From: Taeniopygia guttata
Lineage: Eukaryota; Chordata; Aves; Passeriformes; Estrildidae
Assembly (NCBI RefSeq): GCF_048771995.1
Contig: NC_133063.1
Coordinates: 72,032,014-72,096,013 of the forward strand
DNA: 64,000 bases
Direction: 5' to 3'
In this document: one piece after another, positions 23,370-35,707 of the stretch
Position numbering within the stretch: position 1 is the stretch's first letter
Layout: each line of letters opens with the position of its first letter
Program-made: the position numbers and the translations under genes
Notes under the pieces: model-generated
Seen by the model: the letters and a program-made list of their open reading frames with translations, nothing else
Database searches by the model: none
What the model was told of the DNA's origin: nothing

Positions 23370-25250
23370 ACCATGAGTCCGAGAACCTCCCGAAGAGGTA
23401 TTAAAACTGTATATAGAAAGCTGTTATTTTTCACAATGAACTTTCGAAGCAATCCAATAAGGAGTGATAAGGTACCTCATAATTTCTATGTTGCACAGTA
23501 AGTAATAAATCATGAAATAACTCAGAAAAATTATCAGCTTCTTGCAAAATCTTTTTTGTCATTCCAAAGCACAATCTGCTACCACTACAGGGCCCAAGGA
23601 ACAGATATTACTGTTTTATACCATGAACCTACTCTTTCTTCTTGTGGAAACCACTGGGTTTTGATAGAATCTACAAATCTTGAAATGGACATACACGGTT
23701 TTGGTATTTAACGCCCAGCAAAATCACATACATTATAGCAATGTGATGTGTTTCAATGATTTCTCTAAATCCGCATGATACTTTTCACAGCAGAAACACA
23801 GAAATCTTCTGTAAGAAAGAGGTATTTCTATTATTGCTGCTACACTCATAAATCCTTACTGTTAAAAAAGGGAATAAGACAATGGATTTGTTTGCATACT
23901 TGATGGAAAACCATCTGAATATTTGTTCTCAGTCAGGTAGAGGCAGTACAGTTAGCTCTAATAGTCGTAATATACTTCTACACTTAGTTTTTTAACTGAC
24001 AGAGTTGAGTAGCTCATACTCAAAATTATTCCTCTTTCACACACTACATAAAAAATTTCATCCAACAGACATAGAGATACAGTTAGTTTATCATTCAGTG
24101 CATGCCACACTTCAAGAAAAATATTTTTTTTTTCTACTGAAAGAATAGGCACAACCACCCTTCTCCCATTTATGAGAAGAGCACTGAAAGCAAGATATAA
24201 AAAAATTATAGGATTTAGAAAAATTTATTATTGTGGCAATTCACCTGAAATGCAGATGACTCCTTAGCTTTTGAGTTCACTCTATTGGTTCTTCACTGGT
24301 TTACTTCTGCCATTGCTCCTTTTTAGAGGTACAAGTGAGGCAATGATTTGGACACATGACAAATATGCATCTGGAAATATTGTATTGGTGAAATACCTTT
24401 TGGAGCTGAACAATTTACCACACCACTGAGCTGTAATAGCTAATTATCACTAGTGGCACAAACTACTGAATTGTTCAGCTGATCTATAATGCCACTTTAT
24501 GCATTGCTTCTGTTAAAATGTTCAGTTGTCGATTACTTACACGCTGATGGATGCCTCCATTCATCAGTCATTTGGAAGGAATATTTCTTTGGAAGGAACG
24601 GATTACTCTGGGTTTTGAAAACACAAAGCTGAGTGGGGAAAATGGTCTCTTTTACAGACCACAAATATCACCTGGAAAATTACTCTTGGTTAACAATCTG
24701 CTCGGCACTCATGAAACATAAAAAAACCCCTGAACAACAAACAAATTTTTGTGCTAATATCTATCACTTTTTAACAGTGTAAAAGATACACAATTTTTAA
24801 TTATTTTATTCTTTAGAACATTTTAATCTCTTCTGTACTGCAATGCCCTGCAAGCTTGAATTTTGTAGAATTAATTGAATAATTATTATAAATCAGATAT
24901 TTATTTCATATGAAAAACATATTTGAAGTTCCCAATTAAAAACAAACAAAGAAAACCCAAAGCTCCACCCAAACTGCATTGTGGTATTTATTTTGCAGAC
25001 ACATTTATTTACAAACAAGGCAAATATGAGACCGAATTATGATAAAAGAATTACTTTCTTATTTCCTTGAAACATTTTTGAAACATCAATAGAAAAATTC
25101 ATTATTATGTTTTCTTAGTTATAGAATCATAAGAAAAATCAGTAGGTGACAATGCTTCTATTTACTGGAAGTGCCTATTAAGTGACTGTATTATCTGTAA
25201 ACACACATATTTTGTTGTGCAAGATCATTTCTTAAGCTTGTCCTTTTTGC
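23370..25250. other. AT-rich single-copy DNA, no gene seen
   Basis: No exon, repeat family or RNA gene is recognised. A minus-strand open frame at 23958-24158 has no recognised features. Confidence 0.55.
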
Positions 25251-25280
25251 TTTTTTTTTTGTTTTGTTTTGTTTTGTTGT
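25251..25280 (+). repeat. Short (GTTTT)n microsatellite with T run
   Basis: A T run is followed by GTTTT repeated about four times. Confidence 0.9.
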
Positions 25281-25368
25281 TACAAATTTGATTTTGAATT
25301 ATTTAAAGCCAACTGTGGCCTCCACCTTTTCTTCATATCTTTTGTAGGTTGTCAAAAAGCATTTATTT

Positions 25369-25428
25369 CTTTACCAATAGTAAACATCTGACACTTTACC
25401 AATCGTAAACATCTGACAGTGTCAGATG
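25369..25428. repeat. 25-bp tandem duplication ending in a near-perfect palindrome
   Basis: CTTTACCAATAGTAAACATC and five further bases at 25369-25393 are repeated at 25394-25418 with one change (AATAG to AATCG). The second copy runs into a palindrome at 25410-25428: CATCTGACA, a single G, then TGTCAGATG. A further TCTGACAC word follows near 25436. Confidence 0.85.
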
Positions 25429-25858
25429 CAAAAATATCTGACACAACTCTGAAGTAGAGTCTATTAATTTCTGTAACCAGGTTATTACTTTGCTAGGTGT
25501 GTTTTAAGTGTTATACATCTTCACCAACAAAAAACAAAACCCAAAGTCCTATTACTAAGTAAAATCTTCCATTTCAAAATAGGTTCAATGAGCATTGGAA
25601 ACCCTTTCATGCTGCCTGAACAGAGCTTCTGTGAGAGGACAGAAAGCACTTCTTGTGTTCTCACACATGGGTTGTAACTGGGAGTGGAAAATATTTTGTT
25701 AAATGCTTCCAGCAATAGACTTAATACATCAAATAGAATACATAAGTCATCTTTTTTGAGAAAACATTTTTTTAAAGCCCATAGTTTATTTCACAGTCTA
25801 GATATTTTATTTTCCCAACTCAGTTTCCATTTTCATTCTAATGAACTCATATGAGAAA

Positions 25859-25864
25859 ACTCTC
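25859..25864 (+). repeat. Probable target-site duplication, left copy (ACTCTC)
   Basis: ACTCTC lies immediately before the LTR start TGTGGCAG and recurs at 26557-26562 just past the LTR end. Confidence 0.5.
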
Positions 25865-26556
25865 TGTGGCAGTTGGTGTTTTTACAATTGTTTTAATACA
25901 AAAGTTAGAATTTCTATGTCAGTCAGTTATAATAGTTTTTCCCATGGTCCTTATTTTGTTCCCTCAGATGGTTTGTTCCTAAGTTGTTTACCACACTATT
26001 TTCCCCACATTTGCCTGCCCATCAGTGTGTTAGTCTCCCTGTTCTTCCCCTCATTCCCTTTTAAGCTTCTGTCAATCCCAGTTGTTCTGCCCTCTATTCT
26101 TGTCAGTCACTGTAGTCACTCCCCTCATGTTCTCAAATGTTCTGTTAGCTCTGTCTCAATGGTTCATTGGTTTATAAGGTTTCTTCCCTCCCCTGAATGA
26201 TCCCTATTGGTTATGTTAAGTGATCTAGTCCTTACATAAGATCCCCTGATTGAATGAGAGTTGTATCCACCTCTTCTACCACCCCCTCTGTAAGAGTGCT
26301 AGTCAGACCCATTTTCTGTGACACTTGTTCCTGTTGTTTATTCAGGGTAATGAACTCCTTTGGAAACTCATTCAGGTGACCCTTCTCTTCTTCCTTTGCC
26401 TCGGGGTCCTCGTGTATTGTTTCTGCAGTGCTCGCAGCAATCACGGTCACCTGGAAATGTCTCAGCAGAGACTCAGGGGCAGCCACTCTTGTGAGTGCCC
26501 TCTGGCCATAAGCTAGCTGGTGCTTCTCCACTCTGTGGCCACAGCGTGCAATCACT
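25865..26556 (+). mobile_element. Solo LTR, sister of the copy nested in the CR1, older
   Basis: This block aligns along its length with the LTR at 22291-22964. Shared landmarks are TGTGG..TT.TTTTA..ATTGTTTTA..A.AAAAGTTAG at the start, CCTCAGATGGTTTGTTCCTAAG, CTCCCTGTTCTTCCCCTCATTCCC, CTTGTCAGTCACT, TTCTTCCCTCCCC followed by CCTATTGGTT, AGTCAGACCC, a 3' segment ending CTCCACTCTGTGGCCACAG, and a TCAC end. It is more diverged than the nested copy. The polyadenylation-type signal is not clear here. No internal retroviral sequence is attached. Open frames over it on both strands (up to 131 codons) are incidental. Confidence 0.8.
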
Positions 26557-26562
26557 ACTCTC
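26557..26562 (+). repeat. Probable target-site duplication, right copy (ACTCTC)
   Basis: This matches 25859-25864. A shared 5-bp reading (CTCTC) is equally possible. Confidence 0.5.
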
Positions 26563-27321
26563 TTTGCTTTTATGGATGCATCTTTCATCTGTGGAACAAA
26601 ATATATTTTGCAAAGTATTAATATCATCCATGAAAGTGATAAACATAAACTTCATTAGGGAACATGAAACATGCTTGCAGAAAGGGGGCTTTGGTCTGTT
26701 TATACTAATACCAGTAATGCTAAATAAGTATATTAAACAATATTAAATGAAATGTATCTGTCAAAAAATGAAAGAAAGTATAAGCCAAAGCTTATGAAAA
26801 ATCTAACTTTAGTGATGAATTCTGACTATCAAATTTATCATCAAGTCACTTTGTACAAGGTCACATAAGAAGTCTATCAAAGTGCCTGGTACTGAACAGT
26901 TTAAAGAATGGGGAGAGAATGGATAGAGACAAAAGACAGACAGTAATAGTAGAAATGCAAAGGAAAAAGAGATAAAGAGATGCTAGATGGGCAAGAACAG
27001 CAGTGTGAAGACAGACAGGTACTTTTCATTAGTCAAAGCTTAATTTGACATTGCCATATAAACTGAACATACTGAGATCACTTCAAGAATTACCTTTGCC
27101 TTTCTGTGTAAATCTGATGATACCACTACAAGATTTTGTAAAGTCTCAGAGACTACTAAATGCTCAATTTTATTCTCAAGAAACTGTGTGAGTGAGTCAT
27201 CCTTTAGAGAAGTTCTATTTCTTGTTTAGTAACAATGACAACAGTACAATGTCAACAACAACAACAGTAATTGCTGGGCTAAATTTAACAGTTATTGTGA
27301 TAACCTTGCAACTCCCTCGGT

Positions 27322-27345
27322 GTGCACACACACACACACATACAT
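27322..27345 (+). repeat. Short (CA)n microsatellite
   Basis: A run of CA dinucleotides (about nine units), ending in CATACATA. Confidence 0.9.
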
Positions 27346-28685
27346 AGAGACCATAAGGGTTTTACTGCCTGTAGTCAAGGCCATCTTTGACAAGACAGGC
27401 TGCCTGGACCTGGTTTACAACTGTGAGAAAAGGCTATGAGTAATGCCCCTACTCCCCCACCTTGTACAGGAGCCTTTGCAGCTGTGCCAGCAGCTGGTGA
27501 TATATTGTGCTGTTCCAGATTGTGACTCACAGGTTCAACTCCCTGACTTGACCTCTTGGTCTCAATGAGAATCCTGGCCAGCCGTGGTCACCATGAGGGA
27601 CCTGGCCTGGTCATCCTGCTCCCTTGAGGGTGAACTGCACCTGTTAGGGTCATTTCCTGCCCTGCTCTGCCCTGTGTTGGAGTTGCCCTTGGTTCTGCTT
27701 CCTCTGAAGAGCACCCCTCCCTACCGTTTTCTGAAAAATATGATTCTAAGTCTCCTCTACTTTGGCTGACAAAAATTTGCCTTTCTGCTTGAGATATGAA
27801 GTGCTACATTGTTGGTTTTTTTTTTTTTTTTTCCCAGCTTACATTGTTTTTTCCCCAGTAGGAATTTCAAGTATTGGTTTTACTTGTGTTTCACACTGTA
27901 CTTCAGCCCAGTGAAGAATTTTATGAAATAAGATATAGCATGTAGCTCTCAAAGATCCTCCCTGAAGGTAACAATATGGGCCAACATGGGCACCATTGAA
28001 ATACAGTCAAGATAATATGAATTCCTAAATTCTGAAGAAAAATGGCAGTCCTGTTTGAAAACTGACTACTCAGACCACTGGAAAGATCTTGAAAACCAAA
28101 GTACCCAAGAACAGAAGAATTCAGGGATGACTGAAAAAAAAAAAAAAATCTGTGTATTCCCAGTAGAAGTATCTTATGGCTGAATATAATTCATGGGCTG
28201 TAAGGTTTTCATCAGTTTTCTGTCACTATTCAGTTCAAAAAAACTTGCCTTTTATGACATGTCATGCAAACAAAAATAGATACTAAGCTGCTGTGGTAAT
28301 TGTGAGTTTATGGACCTGTAGCCTAAATCCAGAATAAATGCCATGACATTTGTATCCACTGAAATCTTATTAATATAAAGTCACCAACAGTGAAGTTAGG
28401 AGCAGTGGTGCATAGTTTCTCAAATATCCCTCCCTGAATGTAGTTCTCTGAAGAATTCAGAAAGAGCTGACTGGTGATAGCTATGGCTTTTGGCATATTT
28501 AGGGTGTCTTCATCTCCAGAATTTCAAAAAATATCTCATGTACTTTGTAAAACCTAATTTAACCAAGATTTATAGCTTTATAACGGAGAGCTAAAGTACA
28601 TAGAGAATATTTTAGCCATCACAGAGAACAGCTGCCAATCAGTAAACCAATTTAATGCTTCAGCACATCTCTAGACCAGAAAACA

Positions 28686-28818
28686 TGAAAGAGTAAGAAA
28701 AGATAAGGAAGAAGGAAGAAGGAGGCAAAGGGGAAGGGGGACTGTAACAGTAAAGGGAAGGAAAAGGGGAAGGAGGAGAAGGAAAAAGGGAAGCAGAAAT
28801 GAAACAGAAAGGGTAAGT
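28686..28818 (+). repeat. Purine-rich (GA) low-complexity tract
   Basis: The plus strand is nearly all A and G for about 130 bp, with GGAAG, AAGGGG and GAAGGA words and only a short CTGTAACAGT interruption. The minus-strand open frames over it (Phe/Pro/Ser/Leu-rich) come from this composition. Confidence 0.85.
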
Positions 28819-31800
28819 GGAAAACATCTGCCACAGGTTCCTGCTTTCTGAAAATACTTTTTTTGTGTTGAAACCATGTAGGATACACTCCCCCTCTATC
28901 AACTGTTTCACTGGTAGTACAAGTACAGAGTCTCAAAGAGGCCTGCCTTGTCAGACATGAATATCACACAAAATTGCAGATATAATGCTGACTAGGGAGG
29001 ATATCAGCATCTCACTGGAATCTTAACACAGATATAAACAGAAGAGTAGACCCGGTATTAGTGAACATTACAGCTATGGTTAGAAATGTCACATAAACAT
29101 CGTCACATTCCAAATATTTACATTAGTGTCTCAACTGAAGGAATTTTCCTTTTCCTGGCCTTTTCAACAAATTCACTTCTTTAAACTGGTTAGCAGTATC
29201 TAGCCATGACCCTTTAACCTTTCCTTTTCACATGGGAGACCCTTAGAGAACAATCTTCCTCCATAGATTTTAATCAAGTTTAAAATTTTAAGAGAAAGAT
29301 AAGTCTTACGCTGTGTTAAATACAGAAAATTCAGAAAAGTACAGGAAGAACAAATAGGTTCAGTAAAATAAGTATGATACTTTGAACACTTGGGAGAGAG
29401 AAGGGTCATAATGGATAGGACCTTAGAAATCCCTTATCTTGCTTTCATTAAAATACCTTTCTCCTACTTAGTTACTGGTGATCACAATGTGGGATTTCGA
29501 GACTGTTCTTTTACAACCATTAGCTTCAATACATTTCATGCCCTTCCATAACTGTATTAATTAAAAGCCTTTAAAACTTACCCCTTTCAGTATTAAAACA
29601 TTGACAGAAAAAGTAAATTATTGTCATTATATTACTTAACTCCTTGAGTAAATTCATGTGCCCTTCTCCCAATAATACAGAAAACTGGTTTCATGGAAAA
29701 GGACTATTTCAGGGTAGCACCTCCCCTGTATGAGCTGTTGAGGAGTCCTGAAAGTCCTGAATGTCACTCAATGTATTTTTAAGGGAGCTCTCTGGGTATC
29801 TTTGCAAAAGAGAGTCACTTTGGCCATGCAAAGACAAATTTCTATAACAGCACATTATTTTTCAAAATAAGAGAGGTTTTCAATTGCAAAATATTTGTCA
29901 AACTTTCTTGGAAATGTTTACTAAAAAAAGCCTACAAAACATTGTATTTTTTATTTGTTTGTTTTGGTTTGGTTTGGTTTTGCTTTGATGAGTTTTTATT
30001 CTGTCTTAATTTTTTTTCTGATTTTCTTCTGGAAAATAACTCACAACCCTAAGAAATCCATATCTTATATCTAGAATGTTGAGAGGCAGTCTCAGTCCAG
30101 TCCTATGATAATATAGGGTTTGTAGTTTCAAACATGTATAACTCATAAAGACTTCAAGGTCTAAGGACTTTATTTTCCAAAATTACCAATTAAATGCTTA
30201 ATTGCTTTTAAAAAGCAGCATTCAGATAATAATTCTACATGTACACAAACTAGAAAAGACCCAAGCCCAAGCGACCTTCACAATAATACCTAAAATCTTA
30301 GGTGATTTTTCTTTTTTTTTTTTCCAGAAATGATATGTTCTTTTATATTTCTCTGCAGGCAATTTTATAATTCAAGGGACACAAAGAATCGCATAAAATG
30401 ATGCCTCCAGACATGTAGGCAATTTTTGAGTAGTAAGCCTTTTCTTGTGGGATGAATAATGCTTGAGGTGTTATTCTTATGTAAATTATAATAAAAGCAG
30501 AAATATAATAAAAGTTAAAAAGCATATGACATATTAAATATGTCATATTAAATATAAATTACACATACCAAATATATAAATTACTAGACTCTCTAAAAAT
30601 AATAAAAATCCTGTTATTTGAAAGACATCTATCCATTGGAAGCATATTCTGGTCTTACAAGAGCTTTCACTGCCACTGCAATTTCTGATGGTTCTCTAGG
30701 CAAAAAAAACCAAAAAGCAATGCCACCACCAATAAGTAATAATTACTTGAAAGTAGCTGCCTCAGTAAATGCACTTTTTAAAAATTACTATAATTTAGGC
30801 AGATCTAGAGATGCATAAGGTTAGTTTTAGCCTTTTATAACCTCAATACCTTACAGGTGTCTTACACTTAATATAGAAAATGGAGGTATGTCTTCGTAAA
30901 GTTAGACTGCTTTTTTGCCAAGCTAAATGTAACATGATACTATTAATTGGATGTCTTACATATTTTCCATACAAGCCAGAAGGTGTTACTTCACAATGTA
31001 TGTCCAAGGGCTGAAATAGTTAATAAATTGTTATTTGCTTTTAAGAATCAGAAGGGAATGTAATACTCTTAAGAAACCTAGGCAAACATTATGCTTAATC
31101 CAAAGTTATTCTGAATCTGAAGTCTTTAGCAATTTGGAAATGTTAATTTTCAGGCAAATCCTACTGTAATTCTGGATAAAAATTGGTATTAGCTAAGGAT
31201 TTAGAATTAGTTTAAATACACATAGATTGGCATAAAGAAATGAACCGTAGGTGATTTTGAGATAAAATATTCAGTCCTTAAGTAGGCATAAAGTTAAAAA
31301 AAAGCACGTAAGCAAATAAAAAATAGAGTATTTATCTTGATAAAGGTACAGTTTTAAAATATTATCAAGCTGAAATATTGTAAAACAAGATTTACTGCAA
31401 CAATAATTTAAGGTAATAGCAAGGATGTCATTTAAGCAATTTGCAAATCGTATATTTCCTTGCTGTGTTTGCAAGATTACCTTGTGAATCATCGGGAACC
31501 ATAACTCAAAAAGCTTTTGATTTACATTTTCTTGAGACCTAAAGGCAAGAAAGGACACTATGGATAAGATGAATACCTTGATGATCTACTACCTTCAATA
31601 AAGAAAAGTCTGCCATTTCCAAAGTCAGGTGCTTACTATCTCAAGTTAGCACCTGATACATTCTTGCAGATGATCATATAGATATACTTCATGGTAAAAG
31701 ACTGTGTCTGGATCAATCAGTAAGAAGGCTTTTTATTATATTTATGAATAAATATAATTATGATCCTGAGAGTGCAAAACCTGAGATGTACAAAAGTTCT

Positions 31801-33397
31801 GGTTCATGAATACATTGGTTAAAATAATTTTAATAATTAAAATGGTTTTCAGACTAACTGTGTCTAATATTTCTGTCTATACAATATATTTATTTCTGTG
31901 GAGGCTGCACATTACTGCTGAATATCTGCTTCATTCCATTCAGGTTCAGCTCTGTCTGCAATTACTGAAACATTAGCATGGCTTCTTGTAGCATATTAAG
32001 TAGTGTGGCTAGCATCTGTTCTGTATTTATTTGTTCTTTTTTTCTTCTCAAAGAAAATGAACACTGGATGTTTATTTATTTATTAATTTTATTATTTACC
32101 CCTTGTCTTTGTGGAGATTTCCAGAATGTGCTTCTATGGATTTGCATTAGAAATCAGGATCAGGAAAGAAAGCATCCCTGTACCTGGATTAGATGACAGT
32201 GGGGATCTTGTTGGTCCTCAGTTCCCAGGGAACACTATTTATAAGAATAAATAAACCCCAGGATTTAATTTTAGAGAACAAATGTACACTGTGCTAAAGC
32301 AATGGAAGTGCTGACACCAACTTTCACTGTAAGGTTAAAGATTATTTTTTCAATAGTTTGTGCATAGTCTACTGAGTTCCATGAAGACAAGAAAAGCATC
32401 TGCAAATTTGGCTGTTTTCCGTATGGTAGCCATGTAAAAAGGGAAAACAGGTGTGATATTTTCAAGTAATCTGTGCTGTACAGAAATCTGTTATGTGGAT
32501 ACATAAAACCCAACAATTTGCTTCAGTTCATGAAACTCTTGCGAATGTACATGTCATAGAAGAAAAATAGTCCAAAATTGGTTTTGATAAAAACCTTTGG
32601 TTAAGAATACAATCTATGTGAAGCACTTATGCTAGAAAATATCAACCAGCAGTCTTCAGAAAAGAGGTTTCCACTTGAAATTTAGAATACTTTTTACCTC
32701 TGCTTGGACTAGAATAACCTTTGAATAATTATTCTACCATGGCTGGATGCTTAGGGTACACATACATTGTTGGCACACAGTGTTTGTCCAATCCCTTCTC
32801 ATTTCCCTACAATTCAATTTTCTCATCTTTCAATTTCCTGCAGTTCCTTCTCATTCCAGGGTAGGAAAATACAGTTACAGCATAAATATACCTTATCATT
32901 CAGTGGAATCCAGCAGTCTCTAATGCTTAGCTAACTCTAGTTATGAATCTGTTCTGCAGAGTCTACAACAGTTTGGTATCATTTTCAGATGGTCTAAAAC
33001 TCCTCTAGGAATTCAGTATGATAACAAATCTTTCCACATTTATATGAAACTCAAAACTTCTCTTTGAAATCCTACTTTTTAAAGAGTAACAAAATTAAAA
33101 TTCTGCTATTCCTACTACTAATAGAAGGGAATAATGTAAAAAAAGTCATTTCACAAATGACAGTAATCTTATTAAATTGGGAATTTGAGAGCCGCAGAGA
33201 TTTAGTGCAAGAACATTCTTGCACAAATTGCAATGTAAATGTAAATAATTGTGAGTTATCTACTCTTGGAAAGCCCTACATCTTGTAACTTCCTAGTCCT
33301 AGATGCACATGGTGTCCACCTCCCACAAAGCAAAACTTTTTGGTGCTTGTTTCTAGGAAAAGAAAGGAAGGAAATGGACTCTGCAATTTAGGTTATC

Positions 33398-33545
33398 AAA
33401 CAACAACAAAAATAAAACAAAATCAAAACCAAAACCAACCAACCAAAAAAACTCAAAACAATCTGTGGGAATCCAGGGAATCAAAAACAACAACAAAAAA
33501 ATCACCACCAGAAAACCCTCACAAAAAAAACCAAGACCTTAAAAA
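33398..33545 (+). repeat. A/C-rich low-complexity tract
   Basis: CAACAA, AAAACC, CCAACC and AAAAAC words make up most of the stretch, broken by a short unique piece near 33463-33485. The 90-codon open frame over it is Lys/Gln/Asn/Thr-rich because of composition. Confidence 0.8.
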
Positions 33546-35164
33546 ATCCAAGCACTGGTGTCTTTCGTCAAATAGATGGCACTCACTATGCAGCATGAAA
33601 TCACAGGATTAAAATACTACTTCATTATATTTTGATCTTGATTCCCTCAAATATTTTTCAACACATCCTACAAGGAAACATCAGAGTGTAGATCTCTTTA
33701 AGAAAATAAATTGTGGAATATTCTGGGCTTTTCTTTATCAACAAAGATGATTAAGGGAATCACTATTATGAAATATATTATGTCAAGAGAAGAGAAAATA
33801 TTTTCTATGATAAGAATGAATCTTCTAATATTTCTTTCAGAACAAAAAGCTACACTTCCATCTTTAGTTAGGAGGAATTTTTGCTGCTATTTTTTTCCCC
33901 CAATCTTCTCTCACTAGACACGTGCATAATACATTCTAGCAAGAAGTTATACTGCTCAAGTGCTTCTTGGTATCACTTAATATAGTCATAGTGGTGAATG
34001 AGAAGCAGTGATTACATGCTAACTTAAGAGTAATAAACGAGACTTCTACTCCATAAAGTGGAGAATTCCTCCATTTCCAAATGGAAGCACTTAACAGGAA
34101 ATGTTGACAAGTGCAAAAATACCCAGTAATCGTCTACAGATGTCTTTGTGGATGATTTCTTACACTTCAGATCTTCAAGAGACCTCCCAGTAACTAGGGG
34201 CTTAACAGGCAAACTGACAGACTGCTCCAAAGGAGTTAGTGGAAATAATTTGTCAGGCAACGATGTGTTAGCTGCAGGCATCTCAAAATACCTGGCACAC
34301 AGTCAAAAGCACTTTGAACTCCAAGTTCTATTATCACTTTGGCAAGCAGAAACTTTTGGGAGTAAGGTCTTAGAACAAGAAAAGTCAAAGTTTCTCTACA
34401 CAAATGTCACTTCTAGTGGAATGTTTCTGATATAAGACTTGTTTTAGAGAATTCATTTCTATGAATAATACTCAAGCCTCTAAAACAAACTGTTGTACCA
34501 GAGGTATATATTACAGATCTTGGATAACTTTTAGAAAAAGAAATGCATCAAATCATCTATATAATCAGAAGAAAGTCTTTGGAGTAATACCTCCCTATAT
34601 TTATTTTATCTGGATAGCCACTTGTTATTTTGTCCCAGCAGGCCCATAAATGCAGATTATGTGAAGGAAAACACAAAAGTCAGTGGGTTGCAAGAAACTG
34701 GATTTTTTCTTTTTCAGGGGTATTGTCATGGAGCTGTCTGAATACCAAGAAATTTATCCAAAATTTTTAATCTAAAATCAAATTTCTTTTGGTTGTCTCC
34801 TTTTTCTATGAAAGTGAACATGGCCAAAATTTTCTTGTGTGCATGTGCAACAAAGGTTAAGCTACAGAATAACTGGCCAACAGTCTGGCCAGATGAGTAA
34901 ACTAAATATCAGGAAACATAATACAGTTGCTGTATTTTTCTGAGGAGTTCCTAAAAATCTCCCCAAACCTGGTATGACAGGATTCAAGTGTAAAAATTAT
35001 ATAATGGTTATCATTGCACATAAATCTTCCAGGCAGGTAAATGCAGGTGAAGATTTAATTTTGAACATTGTAATTGGGAAGGAGAGTCAGTATTTTTTTA
35101 CTGTAGTTTAAATTGATGCATATACTAATTTTTAAGCACTCAATAACAGATGAAAGAACACTGG

Positions 35165-35598
35165 CCCTTCCCTTCCCTTCCCTTCCCTTCCCTTCCCTTC
35201 CCTTCCCTTCCCTTCCCTTCCCTTCCCTTCCCTTCCCTTCCCTTCCCTTCCCTTCCCTTCCCTTCCCTTCCCTTCCCTTCCCTTCCCTTCCCTTCCCTTC
35301 CCTTCCCTTCCCTTCCCTTCCCTTCCCTTCCCTTCCCTTCCCTTCCCTTCCCTTCCCTTCCCTTCCCTTCCCTTCCCTTCCCTTCCCTTCCCTTCCCTTC
35401 CCTTCCCTTCCCTTCCCTTCCCTTCCCTTCCCTTCCCTTCCCTTCCCTTCCCTTCCCTTCCCTTCCCTTCCCTTCCCTTCCCTTCCCTTCCCTTCCCTTC
35501 CCTTCCCTTCCCTTCCCTTCCCTTCCCTTCCCTTCCCTTCCCTTCCCTTCCCTTCCCTTCCCTTCCCTTCCCTTCCCTTCCCTTCCCTTCCCTTCCCT
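35165..35598 (+). repeat. Perfect (CCCTT)n array, i.e. (AAGGG)n on the minus strand
   Basis: The pentamer CCCTT repeats without a single interruption over 434 bp, about 87 units, then stops at CCCTATC. The plus strand is all pyrimidine and the minus strand all purine. Because five and three are coprime, every frame without a stop in the 15-base cycle stays open, giving apparent proteins of repeated Phe-Pro-Ser-Leu-Pro on one strand and Gly-Arg-Glu-Gly-Lys on the other; these are artefacts. Perfect purity implies recent expansion or active turnover, and the exact unit count in an assembly is often unreliable. Confidence 0.97.
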
Positions 35599-35707
35599 AT
35601 CATTACCAGCTAGTTTATATCCGTGCTTTCATATAAAGTCTATGACATTAAATGTTTCATCTGTGTCTCCCTAATGTTTACCCTTCTGAAGCATCTACTT
35701 GGAGCCT
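35599..35707. other. Short AT-rich spacer between the array and a GC-rich block
   Basis: About 110 bp of ordinary AT-rich sequence; nothing recognised. Confidence 0.5.

Larger units (their letters stand above)
26563..35164. other. AT-rich single-copy DNA with simple repeats, no gene seen
   Basis: No coding exon or RNA gene is recognised. A GC-richer patch at about 27370-27770 looks like an old dispersed repeat but could not be assigned. A purine-rich tract lies at 28686-28818, a (TTTGG)n-like tract near 29955-29985, a small palindrome near 30525-30550, an 11-bp hairpin near 31736-31760, and an A/C-rich tract at 33398-33545. Open frames are short and without recognised domains. Confidence 0.55.

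Noticed and set aside
26232-26627. 131-codon minus-strand frame with a Glu/Lys/Ala-rich sequence
   Set aside because: It overlaps the LTR at 25865-26556 and runs against it. Its composition comes from LTR sequence, and no domain is recognised.
27322-27345. CA repeat as a possible regulatory Z-DNA element
   Set aside because: It is a short, ordinary microsatellite with no nearby promoter.
35055-35674. Long open frames of 166-182 codons on both strands, the longest in the window
   Set aside because: They are translations of the pure CCCTT array, whose 15-base cycle happens to hold no stop in these frames. The peptides are five-residue repeats with no biological support.
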